Source of the DNA: an uncultured Flavobacteriaceae bacterium
GTDB taxonomy: Bacteria; Bacteroidota; Bacteroidia; Flavobacteriales; Flavobacteriaceae
Direction: 5' to 3'
Assembly (NCBI GenBank): GCA_947495135.1
Contig: CANLXN010000003.1
Span: 310,001 to 374,000 of the forward strand
DNA: 64,000 nt
The translations under genes were made by a program, and so were the position numbers. This document shows, piece by piece, positions 34,786 to 44,517 of the stretch. The first letter of the stretch is position 1. Each line of letters begins with the position of its first letter. The notes below the pieces were generated by a model. That model was not told the origin of the DNA, ran no database searches, and saw only the letters and a program-made list of their open reading frames with translations.

Positions 34786-35132
34786 ATAAAACCTGTCCAG
34801 AATGTGGTGATAAGATTGTTGGGCGCGCAGACAAGAAGTTTTGCAGCGACGCCTGTCGCAATGCACACAACAATGCATTAAACAGCGATCGAAAAAACAT
34901 CATTAGAAACACCAATAACCGATTGCGTAAAAATCATCGCATTCTAGAAGCCCTCAATACTAATGAAAAAACCAAAGTGACTAAGAAAACACTCATAAAA
35001 CACGGTTTTCTATTCGACTATTGCACTGGAACCTACACCACCAAAACCGGAAGCATGTATTACTATGTGTACGATCAAGGGTATTTAGCCTTGGACAATG
35101 ATTTTTATTTGTTGGTGAAACGGGATTTGTAA
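34782..35132 (+). CDS. small zinc-ribbon protein
   Basis: A 116-residue protein whose N-terminus has four cysteines in a CPEC...FCSDAC arrangement (C5, C8, C21, C25), a treble-clef-like ribbon, followed by a basic helical stretch (NRLRKNHRILEAL) and a C-terminal domain with FDYCTGTYTTKTG and YYYVYDQGYLALD. Homologues are common hypothetical proteins in flavobacteria. DNA or RNA binding is plausible from the basic linker but not shown. Confidence 0.8.
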   Translation: MNKTCPECGDKIVGRADKKFCSDACRNAHNNALNSDRKNIIRNTNNRLRKNHRILEALNTNEKTKVTKKTLIKHGFLFDYCTGTYTTKTGSMYYYVYDQGYLALDNDFYLLVKRDL

Positions 35133-35238
35133 GCTTACGCATACTTCAAAAACAAGTCTTCAACCCAAAGACTATTTAAGCCAATTTCAAATAGAATTAC
35201 TGCTGCTTACTACGCCTGTCAACAGCCTACTAGCTACA

Positions 35239-35703
35239 CTACTTCCAACTACTGCCTTTTAATTCCAAGGCCGCTTTTAAAACATCTTTTTGACTAATCT
35301 GACCTACTAATTTTCCGTTTTCAACGATGGGAAACCTACGTCTTTTCGAGGCCAGAAACTTGTCCGCAGCATCAAAAACGTTCATGTCGCCATCAATAGT
35401 TTCAACTTCCGTGGCCATATGTTGCTCCACGATGATATCTGCCATTGGTTGATTGTAATATCTACTGTTGCTTATTTGTTTCATACAATCTCCTTCGCTA
35501 ATAATTCCCACCAATTCATTTTTTTCGTTTATAACTGGGCCTCCAGAAATCTTCTTTTTAATGAGTGTATTCATTACTTCTAAGACAGATTGATTAGGAG
35601 TGAAAGTGATCAACTTGGTACACATATAATCCGATACCTTGATATTCTCTGAAGAGCCTTTAGCCGGTTTTGCCCGCCGCCCCATATAATTCTTAATTGC
35701 CAT
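35239..35703 (-). CDS. CBS-domain-pair protein
   Basis: The longest frame starts at 35775, but the methionine at 35703 (MAIKNYMGRRAKPAKG) matches how homologues begin and is used here; M at 35721 is a second option. Two CBS motifs follow, ~20-80 (VSDYMCTKLITFTPNQS, KISGGPVINEKNELVGIISEGD) and ~90-150 (ATEVETIDGDM, RRRFPIVENGKLVGQISQKDV). CBS pairs bind adenine nucleotides and act as sensors. No effector domain is attached, so its target is unknown. Confidence 0.85.
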   Translation of the reverse strand: MAIKNYMGRRAKPAKGSSENIKVSDYMCTKLITFTPNQSVLEVMNTLIKKKISGGPVINEKNELVGIISEGDCMKQISNSRYYNQPMADIIVEQHMATEVETIDGDMNVFDAADKFLASKRRRFPIVENGKLVGQISQKDVLKAALELKGSSWK

Positions 35704-35879
35704 ATTTTCAAGTTTTTGCATCTTAAAGATAAGTAAAAAAAAGGAAGGATCCCGAAGCCTCAAAAACCAGTCCATTGGCTATTCAACAGTCCCAAATTAG
35801 AAATACCGAAGTTGAGTACGCATAAAACCAATGCTATTTTCAGAATAATACGTACATTTAAAAACCAACCAATCCATTT

Positions 35880-38228
35880 ATGAAAAGAATCCAAGTTTTT
35901 CTGTCACTTGTCCTTATTTTAGGGCTCATTTACTACAGTTTTTATAGTTTAATGCCACGAGAAGGAACTCCTGCTTCTATTCCCAAAACAGAGTTCTCTA
36001 CAGAAAGAGCACTCGTACCTCTTAAAGAAATTACCAAAGCACCCCACTTTACTGGTAATGATGAACACCAACGAGTACGAGAGTATATAATGGATCAACT
36101 CGCCGCACTTGGCTTAAAACCACAGGTACAAGAAGGGTTTATTTATAACAACTGGGGAGGCCTCATTAAACCGGCTAATATTGTAGCGAAAATTCCTGGA
36201 TCAGAATCTGGAAATGCCTTGCTCATCTTCTCTCATTACGACAGCGCTCTGGTTCCATCTTTTGGGGCGAGTGATGCAGGTAGCGGGGTAGTAACCATAT
36301 TGGAAAGTCTTAGAGCCTACAAAGCAAGTGGAAAAACACCCAAAAATGACATTGTTATTCTCTTTACGGATGGAGAAGAAATTGGCTTGGATGGAGCTGA
36401 ACTTTTCGTAAACGAACACCCATGGGCTAAAGACATAAAATTAGCCCTCAACTTTGAAGCGAGAGGAAGTGGTGGCCCCAGCAATATGATCCTCGAATCC
36501 AACCAAGGAAATCACAATATTGTTCAGGGTTTTATTGATGCAGATGTAGACTATCCAGTTGCCTCTTCTTTGATGTATAGCATCTATAAAATGCTTCCCA
36601 ACGATACCGATTCTACTGTTTTACGCGAGGATGCAGATATTGATGGACTATTCTTCGCTTTTATCGACGATCATTTCGATTATCATACCGCCAATGACAA
36701 TTTTGAAAATTTAGATAGAAATACGCTCCAGCACCAGGGAAGTTATCTACTTCCATTATTGCATCACTTTGCAGATGCCGATCTCGCCAACATAAAAAGC
36801 GATCAAGACGATGTGTATTTCAACATCCCATTCGTAAAAATGCTGAGCTATCCGTTCGCATGGATTCTACCCATGCTCATTTTAGCAATTGTGCTTTTTA
36901 TCGCACTCATTATTTTCGGAATGAGAAAAAGAACACTTCACCCTAAAGAAATAGGAAAAGGGTTTGGAGCATTATTGCTATCTCTTGCAGTTTCTGGACT
37001 CATCGGCTTTTTTGGATGGACGCTTTTATTAAAAATTTATCCACAATACACCGAAATCCAGCATGGTTTCACTTACAATGGCCATACCTACATCGCGTTC
37101 TTTGTAGTCTTGTCTTTGGCCATCACTTTTATGGTTTACAGACGCTTTAAATTTACAAGCGTTGCTAGTTCTTATGTGGCTCCATTGCTTTTATGGATTA
37201 TTATCAACGCCATCGTTTTTACCATTCTCAAAGGAGCAGCTTACTTTATTATTCCTGTGTTCTTTGGCCTCCTTGCTTTCTTTTTAATGCTCCGTCAAGA
37301 AAAGCCAAATTTAATTCTCATGGCACTGCTAGGTGCGCCAGCCATTTTCATATTTGCACCCCTTATTCAATTTTTTCCGGTAGGACTCGGACTTAAAATG
37401 CTGGTTGCTAGCGCTGCCTTTACTGTTTTGTTATTCGGTCTTCTGCTCCCAGTATTCGGATTCTATAAACACAAAAGATTCTTTTCCATCACCTTTTTTA
37501 TATTGGCTTTCGGGTTTTTCATCAGTGCCCATTTCAGTAGTGATTATTCTGAAACACAACAACGACCCAATAGTCTTCTATACTATCAAAATGCAGACGA
37601 TGCGACCTCCTTTTGGGTGACTTATGATCAAAAATTAGATGAATGGACCAAAGGGTATCTTGGTGAAGATCCAGAAGAAGCATCCAAATTTGTAGTCAGT
37701 TCTTCCGGTAGTAAATACAATAGCGGATACAGCTACGCCGCTCCAGCACCTTCTATTTCATTACCGCAATTTGAAGTGCGTCTGGACAGAGATACCATTG
37801 TTGGTGATAATCAAGAAGTGACTTTTACCATTATCCCAAAGCGGGACGTTCATATTATTAGATTGTACGCAGATACTACTGCTATTTTCAACGAATTAGC
37901 CTATAATGGAATGGGTGTTGAAAAAGACAGTCTCGGGAAGGTACTGAGCGACAGGGACAACAAATTCTTAATGCATTACAATGTTTCTGGAACCGATTCC
38001 CTTGAAGTGAAATATTCACTAAATGCCTCTTTAGACCCAAAATTTAGTGTCTTAGAATACTCACTCGATCTTATAGAAAACCCCTTGTTCACGGTTAATA
38101 AAAGACCTAAAACGACCATGCCGAAACCATTTATTACCACAGATGCAGTGATCGTGAAAAGAAACATCGATCTTAAAAAAATGTTGGCATCAAAAAATGA
38201 TTCGTTAATCCCTGTTATGAATGAGTAA
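35880..38228 (+). CDS. M28-family zinc aminopeptidase with multi-helix membrane domain
   Basis: A 782-residue protein. One N-terminal membrane helix (5-25) is followed by an M28 peptidase domain (~40-300) with zinc ligands in SHYDS (H119), GASDAGSG (D132), TDGEEIGLDG (E166/E167), NFEARG (E193) and DYHTANDNFEN. About eight to nine membrane helices span ~315-550, and a C-terminal beta-rich domain (~620-780) follows. The layout resembles the ER metallopeptidase-type M28 proteins. It probably trims peptides on the periplasmic side. Its last 8 bases overlap the next gene. Confidence 0.88.
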   Translation: MKRIQVFLSLVLILGLIYYSFYSLMPREGTPASIPKTEFSTERALVPLKEITKAPHFTGNDEHQRVREYIMDQLAALGLKPQVQEGFIYNNWGGLIKPANIVAKIPGSESGNALLIFSHYDSALVPSFGASDAGSGVVTILESLRAYKASGKTPKNDIVILFTDGEEIGLDGAELFVNEHPWAKDIKLALNFEARGSGGPSNMILESNQGNHNIVQGFIDADVDYPVASSLMYSIYKMLPNDTDSTVLREDADIDGLFFAFIDDHFDYHTANDNFENLDRNTLQHQGSYLLPLLHHFADADLANIKSDQDDVYFNIPFVKMLSYPFAWILPMLILAIVLFIALIIFGMRKRTLHPKEIGKGFGALLLSLAVSGLIGFFGWTLLLKIYPQYTEIQHGFTYNGHTYIAFFVVLSLAITFMVYRRFKFTSVASSYVAPLLLWIIINAIVFTILKGAAYFIIPVFFGLLAFFLMLRQEKPNLILMALLGAPAIFIFAPLIQFFPVGLGLKMLVASAAFTVLLFGLLLPVFGFYKHKRFFSITFFILAFGFFISAHFSSDYSETQQRPNSLLYYQNADDATSFWVTYDQKLDEWTKGYLGEDPEEASKFVVSSSGSKYNSGYSYAAPAPSISLPQFEVRLDRDTIVGDNQEVTFTIIPKRDVHIIRLYADTTAIFNELAYNGMGVEKDSLGKVLSDRDNKFLMHYNVSGTDSLEVKYSLNASLDPKFSVLEYSLDLIENPLFTVNKRPKTTMPKPFITTDAVIVKRNIDLKKMLASKNDSLIPVMNE

Positions 38229-39024
38229 AACTATCGCAATTGCAGGAATGGGCTGGCTGGGCTTACCGCTAGCGCAACGATTAAAAACTCTAGGATACCA
38301 CGTAAAAGGAAGTGTGACCCAATTAGAGAAAGCAACCATGCTTCAACAGAATGGGTTAGAGGTATTTCAAGTAACTATTACAGAGGATGGTGTGCAGGGA
38401 AGTGCGCGTGGTTTTCTTAAAAATGCAGACGTCATTATTGTGATGATTCCGCCCGGTTTAAGACGAAACACGGGCTCCGATTATGTTTTAAAAATGTCTC
38501 ACTTTTTAGCTGAAATAGAGCAAGCTAAAATCGCCAACTGTATTTTTGTAAGTAGTATTTCGGTATATGGAGATGACCAAGGTCTTGTGACCGAAAAAGA
38601 CATTCCGAAACCAGAAAATGAGGCAGGAAGGCAAATTTTCCAGACCGAACAACTTTTCTTTACATCCACTTGCAAAACCAGTATCCTTAGGTTTGGCGGC
38701 CTGTTTGGAGGAAGCAGACAACCTGCCCGTTACCTAGCCGGTCGTGAAAATTTAAACGGGGCAGATGCTCCAGTTAATTTGATTCATAGAAACGACTGTA
38801 TTGGTATTATTGCGGAAATCATTAAACAAGATGCATACGGCCATATTTTTAACGCAGTACATCCAGACCATCCTGTGAAAGCCGATTATTACACTCAAAA
38901 AACGAAAGATTTAAGATTAGAAGCACCCAATTTTTCTAAACCCGATGGAACAGAGTTATACAAGCAAATTAATTCAGTCAATCTAACCGACATCTTGGCC
39001 TACTCTTTTAAAAACTCTTTATAA
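38221..39024 (+). CDS. NAD(P)-binding Rossmann protein, epimerase-like
   Basis: A 267-residue protein with an N-terminal dinucleotide-binding loop AGMGWLGLPLA (residues 8-18), VIVMIPPG, FVSSISVYGDDQG (SDR-like active-site region with a Y in SVYG) and ILRFGGLFGGSRQPAR. It belongs to the extended SDR/epimerase group related to YeeZ-like proteins. The substrate is unknown. It overlaps the M28 gene by 8 bp (ATGAGTAA junction), so the two are translationally coupled. Confidence 0.85.
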   Translation: MSKTIAIAGMGWLGLPLAQRLKTLGYHVKGSVTQLEKATMLQQNGLEVFQVTITEDGVQGSARGFLKNADVIIVMIPPGLRRNTGSDYVLKMSHFLAEIEQAKIANCIFVSSISVYGDDQGLVTEKDIPKPENEAGRQIFQTEQLFFTSTCKTSILRFGGLFGGSRQPARYLAGRENLNGADAPVNLIHRNDCIGIIAEIIKQDAYGHIFNAVHPDHPVKADYYTQKTKDLRLEAPNFSKPDGTELYKQINSVNLTDILAYSFKNSL

Positions 39025-39071
39025 CACGTTGGATAATTCTTATCTTTAAGCATCCATACAAAACTATACCA

Positions 39072-42000
39072 ATGAAAAAGTTACCTCACTCCTTATTATT
39101 CATCGTTTGTATTCTATTCTTTGGAATTTCTTCGGAAATTTTAACCGCCCAGACCTATGATGAACAATTATACGACGCGCTCGAATATCGGCTCATCGGT
39201 CCCTTTCGAGGTGGTCGTAGTGCAGCAGTAACAGGCGTACCGAATAAACCGAACCTTTTCTACTTCGGTGCAACTGGTGGAGGTGTTTGGAAAACCAAAG
39301 ACGGAGGTAGAAAATGGGAAAATATAAGCGATGGCTTTTTTGGAGGCTCTATTGGAGCCATTGAAGTTGCCGAGAGCGACCCCAATGTGATCTATGTAGG
39401 TGGTGGAGAAACCACGGTAAGAGGAAACGTTTCCTCTGGTTATGGAGTTTGGAAAACTGAAGACGCTGGAAAAACCTGGACACAAAGCGGACTGGAGAAA
39501 GGAAGGCATATTCCACGCATCGCAGTACATCCCAAAAACCATGATATAGTCTATGCTGCGGTGCTAGGAAATATCTACAAACCCACCCAAGAACGAGGTG
39601 TGTATAAAAGTACCGATGGCGGTAAAACTTGGAGAAGAACTCTTTTTGCCAATGAAGATGCGGGGGCTGTAGACCTTACACTCGACCCTAACAATCCAAG
39701 AATTCTATACGCAGCTACCTGGAACGTGAGACGAACTCCCTACAGCTTAAGCAGCGGTGGTGACGGGTCTGCGCTTTGGAAAAGTACAGACAGCGGAGAA
39801 ACTTGGAAAGAGATTTCAAAGAACAAAGGATTCCCAAGCGATACTTTAGGAATTATAGGAGTTACCGTTTCGCCTGCCAATAGCGAACGCGTTTGGGCCA
39901 TTGTAGAAAATAAAGAAAAAGGAGGAGTATATCGCAGTGACGATGGAGGAGAAACTTGGGATCAAATAAACAGCGAACGAAAATTACGTCAACGCGCTTG
40001 GTACTATACCCGTATTTACGCCGATTCCAAAGATGAAGATGTAGTCTATGTCTTAAACGTGCGTTACCACAAAAGTAGTGATGGAGGAAAAACATACGAA
40101 ACCTATAACGCACCTCACGGAGATCATCACGATTTATGGATTGCACCAGAAAATCCAGATAGAATGATTATTGGAGATGATGGTGGCGCGCAAGTAACCT
40201 ACGATGGAGGGGAAACCTGGAGCACCTATCACAATCAACCTACTGCCCAATTTTATAGAGTGACCACAGATAATTCTTTTCCATACAGAATCTATGTCGC
40301 ACAACAGGACAATTCGACCATTCGAATACCGCATCGTACGGAAGGATGGAGCATTGGTGAAGACGACTGGGAATCAACCGCAGGAGGGGAAAGTGCTCAT
40401 ATCGCTATTGATCCAGAAAATAATGACATCGTTTATGGTGGAAGTTATGACGGATTCCTAACTCGCTACAATCATAAAAACAACACCGTACGTAGTATTA
40501 GCGTTTGGCCAGACAATCCTATGGGACATGGAGCCGAAGATATGAAGTACCGCTTCCAATGGAACTTCCCTATTTTCTTTTCGCCCCACAATCCAAAGAA
40601 ACTGTATACAGCATCCAATCACTTACATTCTACCACTAATGAAGGTGAAAGCTGGGACGTAATTAGTCCAGATCTTACCAGAAACGATCCTACTAAATTG
40701 GGGTCTTCTGGAGGGCCTATTACACAAGACAATACGTCTGTAGAATATTACTGCACTATTTTTGCTGCGGCAGAATCACCAGTGACTGAAGGCCTGCTCT
40801 GGACTGGAAGTGACGACGGACTCGTAAACGTCTCTAGAGATGGCGGGAAGAACTGGACCAATGTAACGCCAAAGGGAATGCCAGAGTGGATGATGATCAA
40901 CAGCATAGAACCATCTCGCTTTGATGCAGGAACCTGCTACATCGCTGGGACCAAATACAAAACTGGCGACTTTGCACCATACTTATACAAAACCAACGAC
41001 TACGGAAAGTCATGGAAAAAGATCACCAATGGTATTGCTGCAGAACACTTTACAAGAGTTTTGAGAGAAGATCCCGCGAAAAAAGGTATGCTATATGCAG
41101 GAACCGAGACGGGAATGTATGTTTCTTATAATGATGGAAGTAACTGGCAACCGCTTCAACTTAATTTGCCCATTGTTCCTATAACAGACCTTGCAGTAAA
41201 AGACAATAACCTAATTGTTGCTACCCAGGGAAGAAGCCTTTGGATTATTGATGATCTAACAGTGCTTCATCAATTAGCGGTGGCAAAAGGAAAGCAGAAC
41301 TATCTTTTTAAGCCCAAAGAAACCTATCGCATGGGAGGAAATGGCCGGAAAGGATCGCTAACAGATGGAACCAACCATCCAGCGGGAGTGATTACCTATT
41401 TCAATTTGGCAGATCCCACAGATAAGGAAGTAAAGCTAAGTTACCTCAATAGTAAGAACGATACCATTAAAAGTTTTAGCACCAAGGCAAAGGAAAAAAA
41501 GGACAAGCTTACGGTAGAAAAAGGATCCAATATGTTTGCTTGGGACACTCGAGGACAAGGTGCAGAACGTCTCAAAGGAATGATCTTGTGGTGGGCAAGC
41601 ACCAATGCTCCAAAAGCAGTTCCAGGAACATATAAAGTAGTACTAGAAGTGGACGACGAAGTGCAAACACAGAATTTCACTATTTCTCCCAATAAGAACG
41701 CCGAGGCAGATTTAGCAGGAATGCAACGACAATTTGACTTTATTACAGACGTTAATACAACCGTAGACAAAGCGCATAAATCGATTAAAAAGATTCGGAA
41801 AATTAATGAGCAATTAGGTGCTTTTCAGAAACAATACAAAGAAAATGAGCAAGTAAAGGACTTGGTCGAAAAAGCAAAAACTCTAAGTGAGCAATTTTCA
41901 GAAATAGAAAAGGCACTCTATCAAACTAAGAACAAAAGTGGACAGGATCCGCTCAATTTTCCTATCAAATTAACCAATAAACTAGCACACCTCAATAGCT

Positions 42001-42185
42001 TAGTAGGGATGGGCGACTTCCCACCTACGCAGCAGGATATCGCCGTAAAAAATGAGCTAAGTGAGAAAATAAATGCTGAATTGGTGAAGTTTGATCAACT
42101 GATTTCGGATGAGATTTCTGCTTTTAATAATTCGTTTAATACTCTAAAGCTCAATTATCTTTTTATTGAGGATGATTCTAAGTAA
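39072..42185 (+). CDS. secreted Asp-box (BNR) beta-propeller protein, VPS10/sortilin-like
   Basis: A 1037-residue secreted protein (signal peptide ending at LTAQ, ~27). At least ten Asp-box repeats are readable (KTKDGGRKW, KTEDAGKTW, KSTDGGKTW, KSTDSGETW, RSDDGGETW, VTYDGGETW, VSRDGGKNW, KTNDYGKSW), giving two tandem propellers. Residues ~740-880 form a beta-sandwich-like region and ~890-1030 a helical tail. Annotated relatives are called glycosyl hydrolase or sortilin-like, but no catalytic residues can be assigned. No T9SS C-terminal signal is seen, so it is probably periplasmic. Confidence 0.85.
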   Translation: MKKLPHSLLFIVCILFFGISSEILTAQTYDEQLYDALEYRLIGPFRGGRSAAVTGVPNKPNLFYFGATGGGVWKTKDGGRKWENISDGFFGGSIGAIEVAESDPNVIYVGGGETTVRGNVSSGYGVWKTEDAGKTWTQSGLEKGRHIPRIAVHPKNHDIVYAAVLGNIYKPTQERGVYKSTDGGKTWRRTLFANEDAGAVDLTLDPNNPRILYAATWNVRRTPYSLSSGGDGSALWKSTDSGETWKEISKNKGFPSDTLGIIGVTVSPANSERVWAIVENKEKGGVYRSDDGGETWDQINSERKLRQRAWYYTRIYADSKDEDVVYVLNVRYHKSSDGGKTYETYNAPHGDHHDLWIAPENPDRMIIGDDGGAQVTYDGGETWSTYHNQPTAQFYRVTTDNSFPYRIYVAQQDNSTIRIPHRTEGWSIGEDDWESTAGGESAHIAIDPENNDIVYGGSYDGFLTRYNHKNNTVRSISVWPDNPMGHGAEDMKYRFQWNFPIFFSPHNPKKLYTASNHLHSTTNEGESWDVISPDLTRNDPTKLGSSGGPITQDNTSVEYYCTIFAAAESPVTEGLLWTGSDDGLVNVSRDGGKNWTNVTPKGMPEWMMINSIEPSRFDAGTCYIAGTKYKTGDFAPYLYKTNDYGKSWKKITNGIAAEHFTRVLREDPAKKGMLYAGTETGMYVSYNDGSNWQPLQLNLPIVPITDLAVKDNNLIVATQGRSLWIIDDLTVLHQLAVAKGKQNYLFKPKETYRMGGNGRKGSLTDGTNHPAGVITYFNLADPTDKEVKLSYLNSKNDTIKSFSTKAKEKKDKLTVEKGSNMFAWDTRGQGAERLKGMILWWASTNAPKAVPGTYKVVLEVDDEVQTQNFTISPNKNAEADLAGMQRQFDFITDVNTTVDKAHKSIKKIRKINEQLGAFQKQYKENEQVKDLVEKAKTLSEQFSEIEKALYQTKNKSGQDPLNFPIKLTNKLAHLNSLVGMGDFPPTQQDIAVKNELSEKINAELVKFDQLISDEISAFNNSFNTLKLNYLFIEDDSK

Positions 42186-42237
42186 GAGGGGTTAGAATTT
42201 GTTTGTTTTTAGAAGACCCAACCATTGAACGAGTGAC

Positions 42238-42268
42238 TTTGGGGAATCACCGTGAAGAACTATCTTTG
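42238..42268 (+). promoter_or_regulatory. promoter of hemJ
   Basis: -33 TTTG (42238-42241), a 19-bp spacer and -7 TATCTTTG (42261-42268): a complete match to the Bacteroidota consensus. The box ends 7 bases before the ATG at 42276, which rules out the longer frame starting at GTG 42252 and gives a nearly leaderless mRNA. Confidence 0.7.
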
Positions 42269-42275
42269 CGGCTGC

Positions 42276-42809
42276 ATGGAATACTATTACATCAAATCTC
42301 TTCACCTCATCTTTGTGATTACTTGGTTCGCCGGGTTGTTTTACATTGTGCGCCTTTTTGTATACCAGATCGAGGCCACGCAAAAGCCATCACCTGAAAA
42401 GGAAATTTTGGGGGAACAGTTTAAGATTATGGCAAAACGCCTTTGGTATATCATTACTTGGCCCTCGATGGTTTTGGCCGTTGGATTTGCCATATGGCTA
42501 CTGGCAATTCGTCCATTTTATTTGGCCGATGCTTGGATGCAGGTTAAATTATGCTTTGTATTCTTGCTTTTGATCTACCATTTAAAATGTCACCTTATTT
42601 TTAAGCAGCTCCAAAACGGAGAGGTAAAACACTCTTCTAATTTTATGCGATTATTCAACGAAGGGGCGACTATTATTCTTTTTTCCGTGGTTTTTTTGGT
42701 GACTTTGAAAAATGCTGTAAACTGGATCTATGGAACCCTTGGAATTATTGTTTTTGCTATATTGCTGATGCTAGGATTTAAGTTTTACAAGCGCCTACGG
42801 AATCGTTAG
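42276..42809 (+). CDS. hemJ: HemJ-type protoporphyrinogen IX oxidase (CopD family)
   Basis: A 177-residue inner-membrane protein with four or five helices that oxidises protoporphyrinogen IX to protoporphyrin IX in heme synthesis. With this start the conserved histidine is H10 (KSLHLIFVITWFAGLFYIVR) and the conserved lysine is K91 (MQVKLCF), matching the essential His/Lys pair described for cyanobacterial HemJ. The promoter position also supports ATG 42276 over GTG 42252. It stands alone between the propeller gene and a kinase gene. Confidence 0.92.
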   Translation: MEYYYIKSLHLIFVITWFAGLFYIVRLFVYQIEATQKPSPEKEILGEQFKIMAKRLWYIITWPSMVLAVGFAIWLLAIRPFYLADAWMQVKLCFVFLLLIYHLKCHLIFKQLQNGEVKHSSNFMRLFNEGATIILFSVVFLVTLKNAVNWIYGTLGIIVFAILLMLGFKFYKRLRNR

Positions 42810-42993
42810 AAACCAAAAATTCTTTCTTCTTTTTATTCCTCTGTGTTTTTTTATATCACAAATCGTTTTTCAAAATAGAAACCTTTCAATTACGGTTAGA
42901 TAGTCATCGCTAACAACGACCCAAATCTCTAAACTATCTCTTGATAATTAAAATGGCGTAATTATTGCTATCTTCCCATAACAAATTCAATTC

Positions 42994-44451
42994 ATGAGAA
43001 TATACCGGTCGTTACGTTTTCGTATTTTTTTATCCATGTTACTCTTAGTAGTGATCGCTTCCATTCTTATTGCTATAGTAACGATCTATCAATACCGTGA
43101 AGAGGCCAAAGACTACCACCGCGATCGTTTGCTTAGAAAGGAAACCTCAATTACCAAAAACATTGAGTACGTTTTAAAGAACACCACTTTTCCAGTGGAG
43201 ACAGAATACATTCCGCTTATTTTTAAGAACAAAATCTATGAGATCAAGGATGTCAATAACTTGGAAATTATATTTTTTGACTTGGATGGAAAACTACTCA
43301 AATCTTCCAAAGCTTCGTTTTTAAAAGATACTTCTCAAGTTAAATTGCCTAAACATGTTCTTGGATCGCTACAAAATTCGGCCGACAAACGATACTTAGA
43401 AGAATTTAACGAAGACGGTCAGAAATACCAGTCGTCGTATTCCTACATCACAGATTCCTCTTTTAAACCGTTGGCCATCCTCAATCTTCCGTATATTGAA
43501 GACGACGATTTCATCAATAAGGAGCTCAAAGAAAATTTAATGCGCCTTGGAATTGCATATTTCTTTATGCTGCTGATAGCAGTCGCATTGGCGTATTTCT
43601 TATCCAAGTTTATTACTAGAACCCTTAATGATGTAAGTAAAAAAATTACCGAAACACGTCTCGACAAGCGCAACAACAGAATTGAGTTGGATTCGAACAC
43701 CACGCAAGAAATTTCAAATCTAGTGGTGGCCTATAACGGAATGGTGGACGAACTAGAAAGCAGTGCTGCTCAATTGGCGGCAAGCGAGCGAGAGGCGGCT
43801 TGGCGAGAAATGGCGAAACAGGTGGCGCACGAGATTAAGAATCCGTTGACTCCCATGCGACTCACCGTTCAAAGTTTTCAACGCAAGTTTGATCCAACAG
43901 ACGAACACATACATGAAAAACTAAGCGAATACAGTAATACACTTATCCAACAAATTGATACCATGAGTTCAATCGCCTCCGCTTTTTCTGCCTATGCAGA
44001 TATGCCGGCGCAGCAAGATGAAAACCTGAATGTGGTTAGAATCACCAAACTAGCATTGGATATTTTTAACGAAGATTATATCTATTTTACTTCTGAAGAG
44101 GAAGAAATCATTTCTTCTTTTGATCGCACCCAACTCATTCGAGTGGTTACCAACCTTATCAAGAATAGTATCCAAGCAATTAATCAGAAAAAGCCTGATA
44201 ATCCTAGAATTAACGTAACAGTTTTGTCTGAAAACGGCAATGCTATTATCAAGGTGAACGACAATGGAATTGGAGTGAGTGAGGCTAATTCGTCTAAGAT
44301 TTTTGAGCCTAAATTTACGACCAAATCGAGTGGAATGGGCTTGGGGTTAGCCATGGTCAAAAACATTGTGGATAATCACCAAGGTACTATTTCGTTTACT
44401 TCTTCGGAGGACGCTGGAACTACTTTTACGGTTCTATTTCCGAAGAAATAA
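42994..44451 (+). CDS. NtrY-like membrane sensor histidine kinase
   Basis: A 485-residue kinase with membrane helices at ~9-31 and ~184-205, an extracytoplasmic sensor region (~32-183), HAMP at ~205-258, H box VAHEIKNPLTPMRL (H279), and ATPase motifs NLIKNSIQAIN, DNGIGV and GMGLGLAMV. The KNPLTP H box and the REAAWREMA linker are typical of NtrY-type kinases. No response regulator gene is adjacent, so it is an orphan in this window; the ligand is unknown. Confidence 0.92.
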   Translation: MRIYRSLRFRIFLSMLLLVVIASILIAIVTIYQYREEAKDYHRDRLLRKETSITKNIEYVLKNTTFPVETEYIPLIFKNKIYEIKDVNNLEIIFFDLDGKLLKSSKASFLKDTSQVKLPKHVLGSLQNSADKRYLEEFNEDGQKYQSSYSYITDSSFKPLAILNLPYIEDDDFINKELKENLMRLGIAYFFMLLIAVALAYFLSKFITRTLNDVSKKITETRLDKRNNRIELDSNTTQEISNLVVAYNGMVDELESSAAQLAASEREAAWREMAKQVAHEIKNPLTPMRLTVQSFQRKFDPTDEHIHEKLSEYSNTLIQQIDTMSSIASAFSAYADMPAQQDENLNVVRITKLALDIFNEDYIYFTSEEEEIISSFDRTQLIRVVTNLIKNSIQAINQKKPDNPRINVTVLSENGNAIIKVNDNGIGVSEANSSKIFEPKFTTKSSGMGLGLAMVKNIVDNHQGTISFTSSEDAGTTFTVLFPKK

Positions 44452-44517
44452 ATAGCAACTCTATAAAAAAAGACCCGCATACATCGTACACGAGTCCTGA
44501 TTTTTTTCTAAAGATAA

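Noticed and set aside
39168-39542. 124-codon ORF on the minus strand
   Set aside because: It is antisense to the Asp-box propeller gene; the repeats make long open antisense frames likely.
44462-44507. possible terminator after the NtrY-like kinase gene
   Set aside because: The arms GACCCG and CGAGTC pair imperfectly with a long loop; I could not support it as a stable hairpin despite the T run.
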